Of a stretch of DNA of 64,000 bases, positions 20,510-29,893 are shown piece by piece. The notes below the pieces were generated by a model. The model was given only the letters and a program-made list of their open reading frames with translations. It was not told the DNA's origin and made no database searches. Source of the stretch: Eubacterium sp. (GTDB taxonomy: Bacteria > Bacillota > Clostridia > Oscillospirales > Ruminococcaceae); the NCBI GenBank assembly GCA_022511265.1, contig JAFLRX010000011.1:1-64000 (forward strand), written 5' to 3'. The position numbers were made by a program, and so were the translations under genes. Position 1 is the stretch's first letter. Each line of letters starts with the position of its first letter.

Positions 20510-20561
20510 GCTCACACCTCCAAATATCAATATGTTAATTGATATTCAGAGGCGCGGTTTA

Positions 20562-21971
20562 TTATTCAGCCTTGTAGAACGCCGAGAACGCCTTGTACGC
20601 CATATACACGTCGTTCTTTGCGGTCACCTCAAACGGCGCGTGCATCGACAGCACAGGCACGCCTACGTCTATCGTGTCTATATTAAGGTTCGCGATATAC
20701 GCAGCTACCGTTCCGCCGCCGCCGAGGTCTACCTTGCCCAGCTCGCCGGTCTGCCATACGATGCCGTTCTTGCCAAACAGTGAATGTACATATCCCACAA
20801 ACTCCGCGTTCGCGTCGCTGGTGCCGGATTTTCCTCTCGCACCGGTGAACTTGGTTACAACGATACCCTTGTTCATGTACGCGCAGTTTCTCTTTTCCAG
20901 CACATCGGGGAAGGTCGGGTCAAAGCCCGCATTAACGTCCGCCGACAGACAGCGCGACGCGCTCATTACGTCTCTGCCGCTACAGCCAAAGCACTCTGCC
21001 AGATCGGAGATAAAATACTTCAGATACGCGCTGCGCAGTCCCGTGTTGCCGTCGCTGCCGGTCTCTTCCTTATCGGTCAGCACACATACCGCGGTCCTTG
21101 CGGGTACGCCCTTCATATCAAGCAGCGCGGTGAACGCCGTATACGCGCACACTCTGTCGTCCTGTCCGTATGCGCCGATAAGGCTGCGGTCAAAGCCGAT
21201 ATCGCGCGCCTTGAGTGCGGGCACGCACTCCAGCTCGGCACTTAAAAAGTCCTTTTCAACTATCTTGTATTTCTCAAACAGGATGTTCATTAAGTTCAGC
21301 TTTACAGCGTCGCTGCACTCGTCATCCTTGAACGGGCGCGAGCCGATAAGGATATTCAGCTCTTCGCCGGTTATCAGCTTTCCGACAGGTCTCTTGTACT
21401 GCTCGTCCGCAAGATGCGGCAGCAGGTCGGTCACCACAAAGCAGGGGTCCTTATCGTCCTCGCCGATATTTACCGTTATCTCCGTACCGTCGGCTCTTAC
21501 TATCACGCCATGCAGCGACAGCGGTAATGCCGGCCACTGGTATTTCTTTATTCCGCCGTAATAGTGGGTCTTGAAATAGCCCAGCTCTTCCGCCTCGTAC
21601 AGCGGGTTCTGCTTTAGGTCAAGACGGGGCGAGTCGATATGCGCCGCGGTGATGTTTACACCGTTTGCTATAGGCTGCTTGCCTATTACCGCCAGTATCA
21701 CTGCCTTTTTACGGTTGAGATAATATATCTTATCTCCCGCCTTATACTTTTTGCTCTTGTCAAACAGCTCAAAGCCTGCCGCCTCGGCACGCTGTACGGT
21801 TTCCGCCGCTGCCTCACGCTCGGTCTTGCCGTTGTCTAAGAACGTCTTGTAATCCTCACAATACTTGTCCGCCTTTTTCTGCTCTGCGGCGGTAAGTACG
21901 TAGGTGGAGTGCTGCTGCTTGTAAAACAGCTTGTCCTTCAGCTCCTGTGATTTTGTCTTTTTCTCTGCCAT
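20562..21971 (-). CDS. M18 family aminopeptidase
   Basis: ITAAHIDSPRLDLKQNPLYE, DKEETGSDGNTGLRS, SADVNAGFDPTFPDV. Confidence 0.95.
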   Translation of the reverse strand: MAEKKTKSQELKDKLFYKQQHSTYVLTAAEQKKADKYCEDYKTFLDNGKTEREAAAETVQRAEAAGFELFDKSKKYKAGDKIYYLNRKKAVILAVIGKQPIANGVNITAAHIDSPRLDLKQNPLYEAEELGYFKTHYYGGIKKYQWPALPLSLHGVIVRADGTEITVNIGEDDKDPCFVVTDLLPHLADEQYKRPVGKLITGEELNILIGSRPFKDDECSDAVKLNLMNILFEKYKIVEKDFLSAELECVPALKARDIGFDRSLIGAYGQDDRVCAYTAFTALLDMKGVPARTAVCVLTDKEETGSDGNTGLRSAYLKYFISDLAECFGCSGRDVMSASRCLSADVNAGFDPTFPDVLEKRNCAYMNKGIVVTKFTGARGKSGTSDANAEFVGYVHSLFGKNGIVWQTGELGKVDLGGGGTVAAYIANLNIDTIDVGVPVLSMHAPFEVTAKNDVYMAYKAFSAFYKAE

Positions 21972-22038
21972 GATAAAATGACCCCTTTCATAATGTGTTT
22001 TTTATTTAAAAGTTATTGCTCTAACTGAACAAACGAAA

Positions 22039-22638
22039 TTATTTATAAAGCCTGCAATACGTCTCGTATGCGTCGGTTATCTTATCCACATAATGCGCCG
22101 TGTCCGGGTTAGGTATCGCGGCCAGCCTGCCGTTTACGCCGTAGTCGGGGTTTTCCAGCCAGCTGCCGACGCTGCCCGGCCCCGCGTGATACGCCGCCGC
22201 CGTCTCGGTCAAGCCCCCGCCGAACTCGTCTTCAAGATAGCTCAGCAGATAGCAGCCATAGCGGATATTGTCCTGCTCATTGTACATACTGTCAAACTCT
22301 ATCCCGCTGTCCTCCTCGTCAAGGCGATAGCGTATCCATTCAAAGGTGTCCGGCATTATCTGCATCAATCCGCGCGCGCCTAAGTTGGATTCCGACATCG
22401 GGTCAAACCCGCTCTCGGTCTTGATAAACGCGTACACCATGTACTTATCCAACCCGTACTTACCGGAATAATGCTCGACATACTCGGCATATTCCATCGG
22501 GTGCGCCGCGCGGATGTATTTATCCAGCCCGTACAGCACCCCGCCCGCGACTATCGCCGCAATGACCGGGATAATTATCAGCAAAAGCAGCTTTTTGCTT
22601 TTCTTTTTTCTTCGCCGCTTTGTGTAAATTACTTTCAT
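22039..22638 (-). CDS. Lytic transglycosylase (SLT domain), membrane anchored
   Basis: YMVYAFIKTESGFDPMSESNLGARGLMQIMPDTFEW, AAYHAGPGSV. Confidence 0.93.
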   Translation of the reverse strand: MKVIYTKRRRKKKSKKLLLLIIIPVIAAIVAGGVLYGLDKYIRAAHPMEYAEYVEHYSGKYGLDKYMVYAFIKTESGFDPMSESNLGARGLMQIMPDTFEWIRYRLDEEDSGIEFDSMYNEQDNIRYGCYLLSYLEDEFGGGLTETAAAYHAGPGSVGSWLENPDYGVNGRLAAIPNPDTAHYVDKITDAYETYCRLYK

Positions 22639-23225
22639 GCAGTTTCCTTTATTTGTTCTACCGTATTGCGGACGACATCAACCAGTGCCGCCGTGTCCGC
22701 GTTATTCTCTATGCAGTATTTGCTTTTCTCTCTGTAATAATCCGCGTCATGCTGACTGGCAAGGCGGTCGGCCGCCGCCTGTTCATCCAGTCCGTCACGC
22801 CGCATTATCCGCCGCAGTGCCTTTTCCTTATCGCACACCACACAGACCACGCCGTCGCAGATATAGTCCATCCCGCTTTCAAACAGCGTCGGCGCGTCCA
22901 GCAGGACGTATTCCGCGTCACTGCCGTTTATCCGCCCTATCACCTCATAGGTGATATACGGGTACATTATGCGGTTCAGCTCCTCCAGCTTTTCCCTGTC
23001 GGAAAATACCAACGCGCCCAGCGCCTTTCGGTCAAGCTCGCCGTCGGCGATGATATATTCTTTCCCGAACCGCTCCGCTATTTTTCCCAGCGCGGGCTTG
23101 CCCTTTTGGACGACCGCCCTTGCAACAAAATCGCAGTCGATTATCTCAAACCCCGCGCGGCAAAACTCCGCGCAGACGGTGGTTTTCCCCGCACCGGACA
23201 TCCCTGTCAGACCGTATATTTTCAA
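22635..23225 (-). CDS. coaE: Dephospho-CoA kinase
   Basis: YGLTGMSGAGKTTVC P-loop, IIDCDFVARAVVQKG, LLDAPTLFESGMD; probable TTG start. Confidence 0.95.
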   Translation of the reverse strand: MKIYGLTGMSGAGKTTVCAEFCRAGFEIIDCDFVARAVVQKGKPALGKIAERFGKEYIIADGELDRKALGALVFSDREKLEELNRIMYPYITYEVIGRINGSDAEYVLLDAPTLFESGMDYICDGVVCVVCDKEKALRRIMRRDGLDEQAAADRLASQHDADYYREKSKYCIENNADTAALVDVVRNTVEQIKETA

Positions 23226-23244
23226 TACAGTGTCCTTTCGCTTA

Positions 23245-24261
23245 TCATATTTTCACTACCCGAAACGCCGCCGCCCTCAGCAGGCGGTTATACACCGCGG
23301 TGCCCAGCCCCGTCTTCTCGGGACAGCGGACATATGCGGTCTTTACGCCCAGACCGTCCGTCTCACGCAGGGCGGCAAACAGGTTATGCGCCCGCTGTTC
23401 GGCAGTCACGCCGTAATCTATCCGCGGGACGTTTATGCCCGTCTCATCTCCGTACAGCACCGCACAGATCTTTTCGCCAGCCTTTTCGTTAAGAAATTCC
23501 GCCAACGCCTGCGCGTTGTCCGTCTCTACTATTATTATTTCCGTTTTGGGAGAATAATGCTTATATTTCATACCGGGAGATAACACCCGCTCATTTTCGT
23601 CCGGCTTTTTGAACACGTTGCCGTCCAGCGTGACGTCCGCGTATTCTGCCAGCATTTCGGCGGTCACCGCGCCGGGGCGCAGTATCTTTATCGCGGTATC
23701 GTCATCGGTAAAGCATATTACCGTGCTCTCTACACCTGTCCTGCACTCGCCGCCGTCTATTATCATCGGTATCCTGCCGCATAGGTCCTCGTACACATGC
23801 CCTGCCGATGTGGGGCTGGGGCTACCTGACAGATTAGCCGACGGCGCCGCCAGCGGAAAGCCGCACAGTTCTATCAGATTCAGTGCCGCCTCGTTATCCG
23901 GCATACGCACCGCCACGGTGTCCAGTCCGCCGCTGGTGGCGTCGGGGACAATGCTGTCCTTCTTGAATATCATGGTCAGCGGTCCGCTCCAAAAGCGCTC
24001 CGCCAGCCGCAACGCCAGCTCCGGCACATATTTCACCGACTTATACAGCATATCAAGGTTGCTGACGTGTATTATCAGCGGGTTGTCCTGAGGTCTGCCC
24101 TTTGCCACGAATATTTTCCCGCAGGCGTCAGGATCATAGGCGTTGCCCGCCAGCCCGTACACCGTCTCGGTCGGCATGGCGACCAAGCCGCCGCCCTTTA
24201 TTATTTCCGCCGCCCGCCGCAGCGACTGTATATCCGGCCTTACTATCTCGGTCGTCATCAT
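23245..24261 (-). CDS. L-threonylcarbamoyladenylate synthase (Sua5/YrdC)
   Basis: GGLVAMPTETVYGLAGNAYDPDACGKIFVAKGRPQDNPLIIHV; Sua5 C-terminal domain. Confidence 0.96.
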   Translation of the reverse strand: MMTTEIVRPDIQSLRRAAEIIKGGGLVAMPTETVYGLAGNAYDPDACGKIFVAKGRPQDNPLIIHVSNLDMLYKSVKYVPELALRLAERFWSGPLTMIFKKDSIVPDATSGGLDTVAVRMPDNEAALNLIELCGFPLAAPSANLSGSPSPTSAGHVYEDLCGRIPMIIDGGECRTGVESTVICFTDDDTAIKILRPGAVTAEMLAEYADVTLDGNVFKKPDENERVLSPGMKYKHYSPKTEIIIVETDNAQALAEFLNEKAGEKICAVLYGDETGINVPRIDYGVTAEQRAHNLFAALRETDGLGVKTAYVRCPEKTGLGTAVYNRLLRAAAFRVVKI

Positions 24262-25334
24262 TATTCCTCAGACGCGGCAAGCTTTGCGGCGCTGTCCGCC
24301 ACCGCCAACGCCTCGAACACTTCGTCGCAGTCGCCGTTCATAAACGACTCCAGCTTGTACAGCGTCAGCCCGATGCGGTGGTCGGTGACGCGGCTCTGCG
24401 GAAAGTTATAGGTGCGTATCCGCTCCGAGCGGTCGCCGCTGCCCACCTGCACCCTGCGCTGCTCGGCTATCTTGCTGTTCTGCTCCTCCAGCTTTGCCTG
24501 ATACAGCTTGCTGTACAGCATCTTCATCGCCTTGTCTTTGTTCTTGAACTGGCTGCGCTCTTCCTGACATTCCACGACCACGCCCGTCGGCTTGTGGATT
24601 ATTCTTATCGCCGACTCGGTCTTATTTATATGCTGACCGCCCGCCCCGCTGGAGCGATAGGTCTGAAACTCAAGGTCGGCAGGGTTTATCTGCACATCTA
24701 CTTCCTCCGCCTCCGGCAATACCGCAACGGTCACGGCAGAGGTGTGTATGCGGCCCTGCGCCTCGGTCTCCGGCACACGCTGCACGCGGTGCACGCCGCT
24801 CTCGTATTTCAACTTTGCGTACGCGCTCTCGCCCTCGACGCGAAAGCTTATTTCCTTGTAACCGCCCAGCTCGGTGGGGTTCGCGCTTATTACCTCGGTC
24901 TGCCAGCCCTTCAGCTGCGCGTACATAGTGTACATACGGAACATAGAATTTGCAAACAGCGCCGCCTCGTCACCGCCGGTGCCGCCGCGTATCTCCACGA
25001 TCACGTTGCGGTCGTCGTCAGGATCTTTCGGCAACAGTAACAGCTTTAATTCCTGCGTATAGGTCTCGACCAGCTGCTTATTTTCCTCATACTGTGCCTG
25101 CACCATTTCCTTAAAGTCCTTGTCAAGTCCGCCGTCGTTCAGCAGCTTTTCCGCCTCGTCATAGTCTGCCTTGGCGGTTTTGTACAGGCGATATTTTTCT
25201 ATTATCGGGGTGAGGTTTTTGAACTCTCTCATCAGCTCTTTATACTGAGCCTGATCATTTATTACATTTATATCCGACAGCTTTGCGTTTATCTCTTCAA
25301 AACGCCGCTCGGTCATTTCCAGTTTTTCGTCCAC
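24261..25334 (-). CDS. prfA: Peptide chain release factor 1
   Basis: GGQ motif [41 protein letters not shown]. Confidence 0.98.
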   Translation of the reverse strand: MDEKLEMTERRFEEINAKLSDINVINDQAQYKELMREFKNLTPIIEKYRLYKTAKADYDEAEKLLNDGGLDKDFKEMVQAQYEENKQLVETYTQELKLLLLPKDPDDDRNVIVEIRGGTGGDEAALFANSMFRMYTMYAQLKGWQTEVISANPTELGGYKEISFRVEGESAYAKLKYESGVHRVQRVPETEAQGRIHTSAVTVAVLPEAEEVDVQINPADLEFQTYRSSGAGGQHINKTESAIRIIHKPTGVVVECQEERSQFKNKDKAMKMLYSKLYQAKLEEQNSKIAEQRRVQVGSGDRSERIRTYNFPQSRVTDHRIGLTLYKLESFMNGDCDEVFEALAVADSAAKLAASEE

Positions 25335-25380
25335 GGTTATTTTCCTTTCTTTTTATATATTACTGTCAAAACCGTGTCCG

Positions 25381-25578
25381 CTATTGTTCTTCCTTATCTG
25401 CGCTGCGGATAACGGATTTTATCTTCTTTTCGCACTTGCTGCGCGGGGTCATAAACTCATGCCCGCAGCCGACGCACTTCAGCTTAAAGTCCGCGCCGAT
25501 ACGCAGCACCAGCATTTCCTTCGCGCCGCAGGGATGCTCTTTTTTCATTTTCAGCACATCTCCGACCCTTATATCCAT
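25381..25578 (-). CDS. DUF951 family small protein
   Basis: MDIRVGDVLKMKKEHPCGAKEMLVLRIGADFKLKCVGCGHEFMTPRSK. Confidence 0.92.
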   Translation of the reverse strand: MDIRVGDVLKMKKEHPCGAKEMLVLRIGADFKLKCVGCGHEFMTPRSKCEKKIKSVIRSADKEEQ

Positions 25579-25720
25579 CTCCGCACCTCCTTATAAATCG
25601 CACTTATTAGTATTGTACCACATTTTACCGAATTTTTCAATCATTTCTGATAAATTTTACCGCTGCGGTTATTTTATATATTTTCGCGCAAAATACTCTC
25701 AAACGAAAGGAGCTTTCGCC

Positions 25721-26050
25721 ATGAGAAAAAGCGTAAAAGCAAAATTTGAAAACACCGACGCCGCCGAATATGCCCTTAACGCGGTACGCGCCCTGCGCGC
25801 GGGCGCAAAGTGCGAGCTGCACGCCATCCCCGACGCGGGCAGTATATATAATTACAGCGGCGTGATACCGCAGTCGTCCTACACCTCGAACACCGTCACC
25901 AATCTGTTTGTCCCGACCTTCCCCGAAAACTCTACCCTATCGGATATAGAAAACCACCGCGCCGCCATGCTGGAGGTCACCTGCCCGCCGAGCGAGCTTG
26001 GGCATGTTACACAGACATTGATAAAGTACGGCGGAATGATAGGAAAATAG
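25721..26050 (+). CDS. Hypothetical protein (109 aa)
   Basis: ATG at 25721 with SD AAAGGAG; MRKSVKAKFENTDAAEYALNAVRALRAGAKCELHAIPDAG... Confidence 0.75.
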   Translation: MRKSVKAKFENTDAAEYALNAVRALRAGAKCELHAIPDAGSIYNYSGVIPQSSYTSNTVTNLFVPTFPENSTLSDIENHRAAMLEVTCPPSELGHVTQTLIKYGGMIGK

Positions 26051-26191
26051 CCTCACGTCGTATGACCGTATCGGCAATTCTCGCATATATTATATCAGCC
26101 CCAAGGGCAAAAACGGTCGGCCGGCGCGGTGGCACTGCCCACGAACAGCCGCGCGGCGCTCTCACGGCGTAAACGGCACGGCCGAATAGTA

Positions 26192-26219
26192 GACCCCCGT
26201 CGCGTATGCGTCGGGGGTC
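26192..26219. terminator. Terminator-like hairpin between convergent genes
   Basis: GACCCCCG-tcgcgtatgcgt-CGGGGGTC. Confidence 0.5.
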
Positions 26220-26249
26220 AGACTGTATATAGACTACATTTTTATCGAA

Positions 26250-27017
26250 CTAATTATCCGTTCTGAAAAGGACGTCCAGCAGCGCGGTATCACTGAATTC
26301 AAACTCCTTGCGTCTGCCGTCGATGTACAGGGTGTTGTCGTCCTTCCATTCCAGCTTTGCGGGCTTGTCATATGCGGAGGTAATAACATGTATGCTGCCC
26401 AGCACACGTCTGCACTCGGCAAACGGGATGCTTATATCCTCGCTCGCCCGTTCAAGATAGAACGATACCGAGCGCCGCTCGTCCTCATAGTTCTCGGCAT
26501 ATGTCACTATGCGGTACTGTTTGTCCGGCGAATAATTATAGGTGGTGCTGCGCAGCGACAGGTCCACCGAGGTCAGCGAAAAGTCGCCTATCAGCTGGCT
26601 CAGCGTAAGGTACACCAGCACACCCACCACATAAAGTATCAGATACAGCGTACCGATGATGGTCTTTGCGGTCTCTCCCGCGCCGCAGATAAAGAAAATC
26701 AGCACGCATACCGCTACCGGCGGAATGATTATTATCCAGTTGCCGAAGGTAAGTATCAGCAGTAAAAAGCTCAGCAGCGGGGTTATCATAGCACACAGTA
26801 CAGTAACTATCTGCTTTCTGGTAAACAGCATTATACCGCCGAAAATAACGTTTATAAAGATATACAGCACATACAGCGCCGCCTGATTTACAGGCTCGAT
26901 ATAATACGCGGTATATATCCATGAGGTAAAAATTATCAGCACGGGGTAAAGCACCGACAGCACCGACACCCCGAGATTAAGCCATTTATTTGTTAATATG
27001 CTTACTAACTTTTCCAT
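26250..27017 (-). CDS. Hypothetical multi-TM membrane protein with C-terminal soluble domain
   Basis: 5-6 hydrophobic segments then YNYSPDKQYRIVTYAENYEDERRSVSFYLERA. Confidence 0.75.
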   Translation of the reverse strand: MEKLVSILTNKWLNLGVSVLSVLYPVLIIFTSWIYTAYYIEPVNQAALYVLYIFINVIFGGIMLFTRKQIVTVLCAMITPLLSFLLLILTFGNWIIIIPPVAVCVLIFFICGAGETAKTIIGTLYLILYVVGVLVYLTLSQLIGDFSLTSVDLSLRSTTYNYSPDKQYRIVTYAENYEDERRSVSFYLERASEDISIPFAECRRVLGSIHVITSAYDKPAKLEWKDDNTLYIDGRRKEFEFSDTALLDVLFRTDN

Positions 27018-27171
27018 ATCTGTTTCCTTTCATAAAGTCCGCATATACGGTATATCTATATTTTACTATTATTTAAGGCAAATTGCAAGCAAAACGGCAA
27101 AAAAACTTAAAAATTCCGTCAAAGCTTTCGCCGTCCTTGTCGGGACGGCGAAAAACAGTATATTCTTTAAT

Positions 27172-28326
27172 TTATCTGTCGCGATGGTCGAGCAGTGCTC
27201 TCAGTTCGCCGAACGGGTCGTCCTCGTCATCGGTGTCGGATGTCGGGAATACCAGCGACTCGCCTACCGAGCTTTTGCTCTCCTCTTTCTTTTCCGCGTT
27301 ATCGGAAGAAAGGCTGGATAATACCGTGCCTTCCTTTACGGTCTCAACGGGTGCCTGTCCGTCGTCATTTACGAAGGATGTAGCGATAACGGTTATCTCC
27401 ATCTCTTCCTTGAGGTCGCTGGAGATATCCACACCGTGGATAACCTGTACATTCGGTACGGCTGCCGCGGTCAGCAGATCCATTACCTTGTTTACATCGT
27501 CAAGCGGGGTATCCTCGGAAATAACGAGGTTGACCAGCAGCTTGCCTGCGTTCTTGATAGAGGTCTCCAGCAGCGGGCTTTCCACTATCTGCTGTACAGC
27601 CTCTTCGGCGCGGTTGTCGCCGCTGCCGTGGCCGATAGCCATATGCGCGTCGCCCGAACCCTCAAGCGTTGCCTTAACGTCCTCAAAGTCGATGTTGAGC
27701 ATGCCGTAATGGTTTACGATGTCAGAAATGCTCTTTACCGCCTTGTACATAACGTCGTCTACCATTTCATAAGCCTTTTTCATGCTCAGGTTCTTTTCAT
27801 TGAGTGAAAGCAGCTTTTGGTTAGGGATTATGATAAGTGAATCTACGTACTTTCTCAGCTCTGCGATACCCTGCATTGCAAGGTTCATCTTGTACTGACG
27901 TTCAAAATCGAAGGGCTTGGTAACAACGCCCACCGTAAGTATACCGTTTTCCTTTGCTATCTCCGCAACCTTAGGAGCGGCACCTGTACCTGTTCCACCG
28001 CCCATTCCGGCGCAGATGAACACCATAGATGTACCCTCTATCGCCTCTGCGATAGCGTTCTTATTCTCATCAGCTGATGCGGCAGCTACCTCAGGCTTTC
28101 CGCCCGCGCCGCGTCCGTGTGTGGTCTTTACGCCTATCTGGATACAATCCATCAGTTCCTTGTCCTTGCTACGCAGTGCAGCCGCGTCGGTGTTTATTAC
28201 GGCAAATTCCACATTATCAACGCCGCCCTTGACCATGTTGTCAACCGCGTTTCCGCCGCCGCCTCCGACACCTATAACCTTTATCTTAACGTCACATTCA
28301 AATTCTTCATCGACTTCAAAGTTCAT
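27172..28326 (-). CDS. ftsZ: Cell division GTPase FtsZ
   Basis: IKVIGVGGGGGNAVDNMV, tubulin signature GGGTGTGAAP. Confidence 0.98.
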   Translation of the reverse strand: MNFEVDEEFECDVKIKVIGVGGGGGNAVDNMVKGGVDNVEFAVINTDAAALRSKDKELMDCIQIGVKTTHGRGAGGKPEVAAASADENKNAIAEAIEGTSMVFICAGMGGGTGTGAAPKVAEIAKENGILTVGVVTKPFDFERQYKMNLAMQGIAELRKYVDSLIIIPNQKLLSLNEKNLSMKKAYEMVDDVMYKAVKSISDIVNHYGMLNIDFEDVKATLEGSGDAHMAIGHGSGDNRAEEAVQQIVESPLLETSIKNAGKLLVNLVISEDTPLDDVNKVMDLLTAAAVPNVQVIHGVDISSDLKEEMEITVIATSFVNDDGQAPVETVKEGTVLSSLSSDNAEKKEESKSSVGESLVFPTSDTDDEDDPFGELRALLDHRDR

Positions 28327-28516
28327 TTAAGCATCCTCCGTATTTTCCCGCGCACACACGCGTATATTAATATTCTAACAGATTTCTTTTCCAATTGCAA
28401 TACTTTTATGAAAAAAATATTAACATTTTACGGCAGGGGTAGATTTTTTCTTGAAATTCATCACAATATATTGTATTTTTCGCCCCTGTACGGCTCCGAT
28501 TTGACTTCCGTATACC

Positions 28517-29854
28517 TTATTCGTAAACCGCCGTTGTGTCTCCCACCGTCGGCTGCTCATCGCCGCCGCTGCTGTTGTCTCCCGTACCGTTGCCGTTGTT
28601 GCCCGGCTGTGTACTGTTGCTGCCGTTATCGGTCGACGTATTGCTGTTGCTGTCATTACCGCGCTCCGGAGTAAAGGTGACCTTCATCTCGTCGGACGAG
28701 CTTATCAGCTGAGACAGTATCAGCACGCCCTTCTCGCCGTCAAACTCGCCGCGGTCTATCAGATTTTTCGCTATCGTCAGCTTGAACTGCACCTCGGTAT
28801 ACTCGCCCAGCTCCAGCGTCAGCCGATTGTCATAATTCAGCTTGATATTGTATATATTTGAAATATCTATCTGCTTTATCTTATCCGCGATGCCTACCGC
28901 CTCACAGTCCTCGATAAGGGAGAACATTATATCATACTTGCGTGCCGCCGAGCTGTCGGTATTGTCGTCCGCGCCGGAATACTGCTTTGCGCATTTCAGC
29001 AGCTTTGCCAGCAGGTTGCGGTTACCCTCGTCGGTGACTGTCAGAAAATCTCCGTCCGACGCGTATTCAGGGTCAAAGCCTACCACCGTGACATACTTGC
29101 TGTTCGGCTTTTTAAGACTGGTGTCCATTATTCTGCCGTTCCTTGAGACAAGATAGTACGCGCTGCCCTTGCTTACATTTGCCACCGCCTCCGCGGGGGT
29201 GAGCGATATTTCCAGCGTCGCGGGCAGACGCTTGTTTACCTTTACCTCGTCCACATACGGCAGCTGTTTTATCAGCTTTCGCTCTATCTCAGCGGTGTCC
29301 AGTGTGATAAGGTTCTGCCCTTCCTCAACGCCGCTAAGCCTGATCACATCCTTTTCGTCATACTGTGTCTCGCCGCTGACGGTTATCTCGCCGATATTGA
29401 ACAGCACCGTGGTGGAAAGCACGCAGATGATACCCACAGCAACCACCGCGAAAATTATGTAATACAGCAGATAGCTGGACAGCTTTTTGCGTCTTTGCGG
29501 CAGGTTTTTGTCATCGGTCTTTTTGCGGTTCCTGCTCTTGTTTTTCAGCGCCTTTTTCTGTATATCCTCCGGCTTTGCCAGGTTGAAGTCAAAGTCGTTC
29601 TTCGCCTCTTTTTTCGGCGCTTTGCCTGTTGCCTTTTCGGGCTTTGCTTTCTTTACGGGTTTTGATTTTTTATCGGCTTTCTTTATCTTGTCGGACTTTT
29701 TGCTGTTTTTGTCTTTATTATTATCCGGCTGCTCGGACGGCGCGGGCTTGTTTGCCCGTTCTTCGGCGGCCGCTCTCGCGGCGGCAAGGCGCGCCTTGCC
29801 CGAGGGCGGCATCTCCACCCACAGATTATTGTTGTCTCTGCCCTCTTTCGGCAT
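28517..29854 (-). CDS. Cell division protein FtsQ/DivIB (POTRA)
   Basis: Lys-rich cytosolic N-terminus, one TM, POTRA-like FNIGEITVSGETQYDEKDVIRLSGVEEGQNLITLD; Asn/Ser/Gly-rich tail; start at ATG 29854 after SD GGAGGTGA. Confidence 0.88.
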   Translation of the reverse strand: MPKEGRDNNNLWVEMPPSGKARLAAARAAAEERANKPAPSEQPDNNKDKNSKKSDKIKKADKKSKPVKKAKPEKATGKAPKKEAKNDFDFNLAKPEDIQKKALKNKSRNRKKTDDKNLPQRRKKLSSYLLYYIIFAVVAVGIICVLSTTVLFNIGEITVSGETQYDEKDVIRLSGVEEGQNLITLDTAEIERKLIKQLPYVDEVKVNKRLPATLEISLTPAEAVANVSKGSAYYLVSRNGRIMDTSLKKPNSKYVTVVGFDPEYASDGDFLTVTDEGNRNLLAKLLKCAKQYSGADDNTDSSAARKYDIMFSLIEDCEAVGIADKIKQIDISNIYNIKLNYDNRLTLELGEYTEVQFKLTIAKNLIDRGEFDGEKGVLILSQLISSSDEMKVTFTPERGNDSNSNTSTDNGSNSTQPGNNGNGTGDNSSGGDEQPTVGDTTAVYE

Positions 29855-29893
29855 TGCCCTCACCTCCGTTTTACGTCCTTTATCTAAATTTCC

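Noticed and set aside
22082-22090. TTATCCACA, a perfect DnaA-box 9-mer
   Set aside because: Single copy inside the lytic transglycosylase gene; no cluster, no dnaA nearby.
24261-24261. Absence of prmC/hemK between prfA and sua5
   Set aside because: prmC is often encoded elsewhere; absence from one locus is not informative without the full genome.
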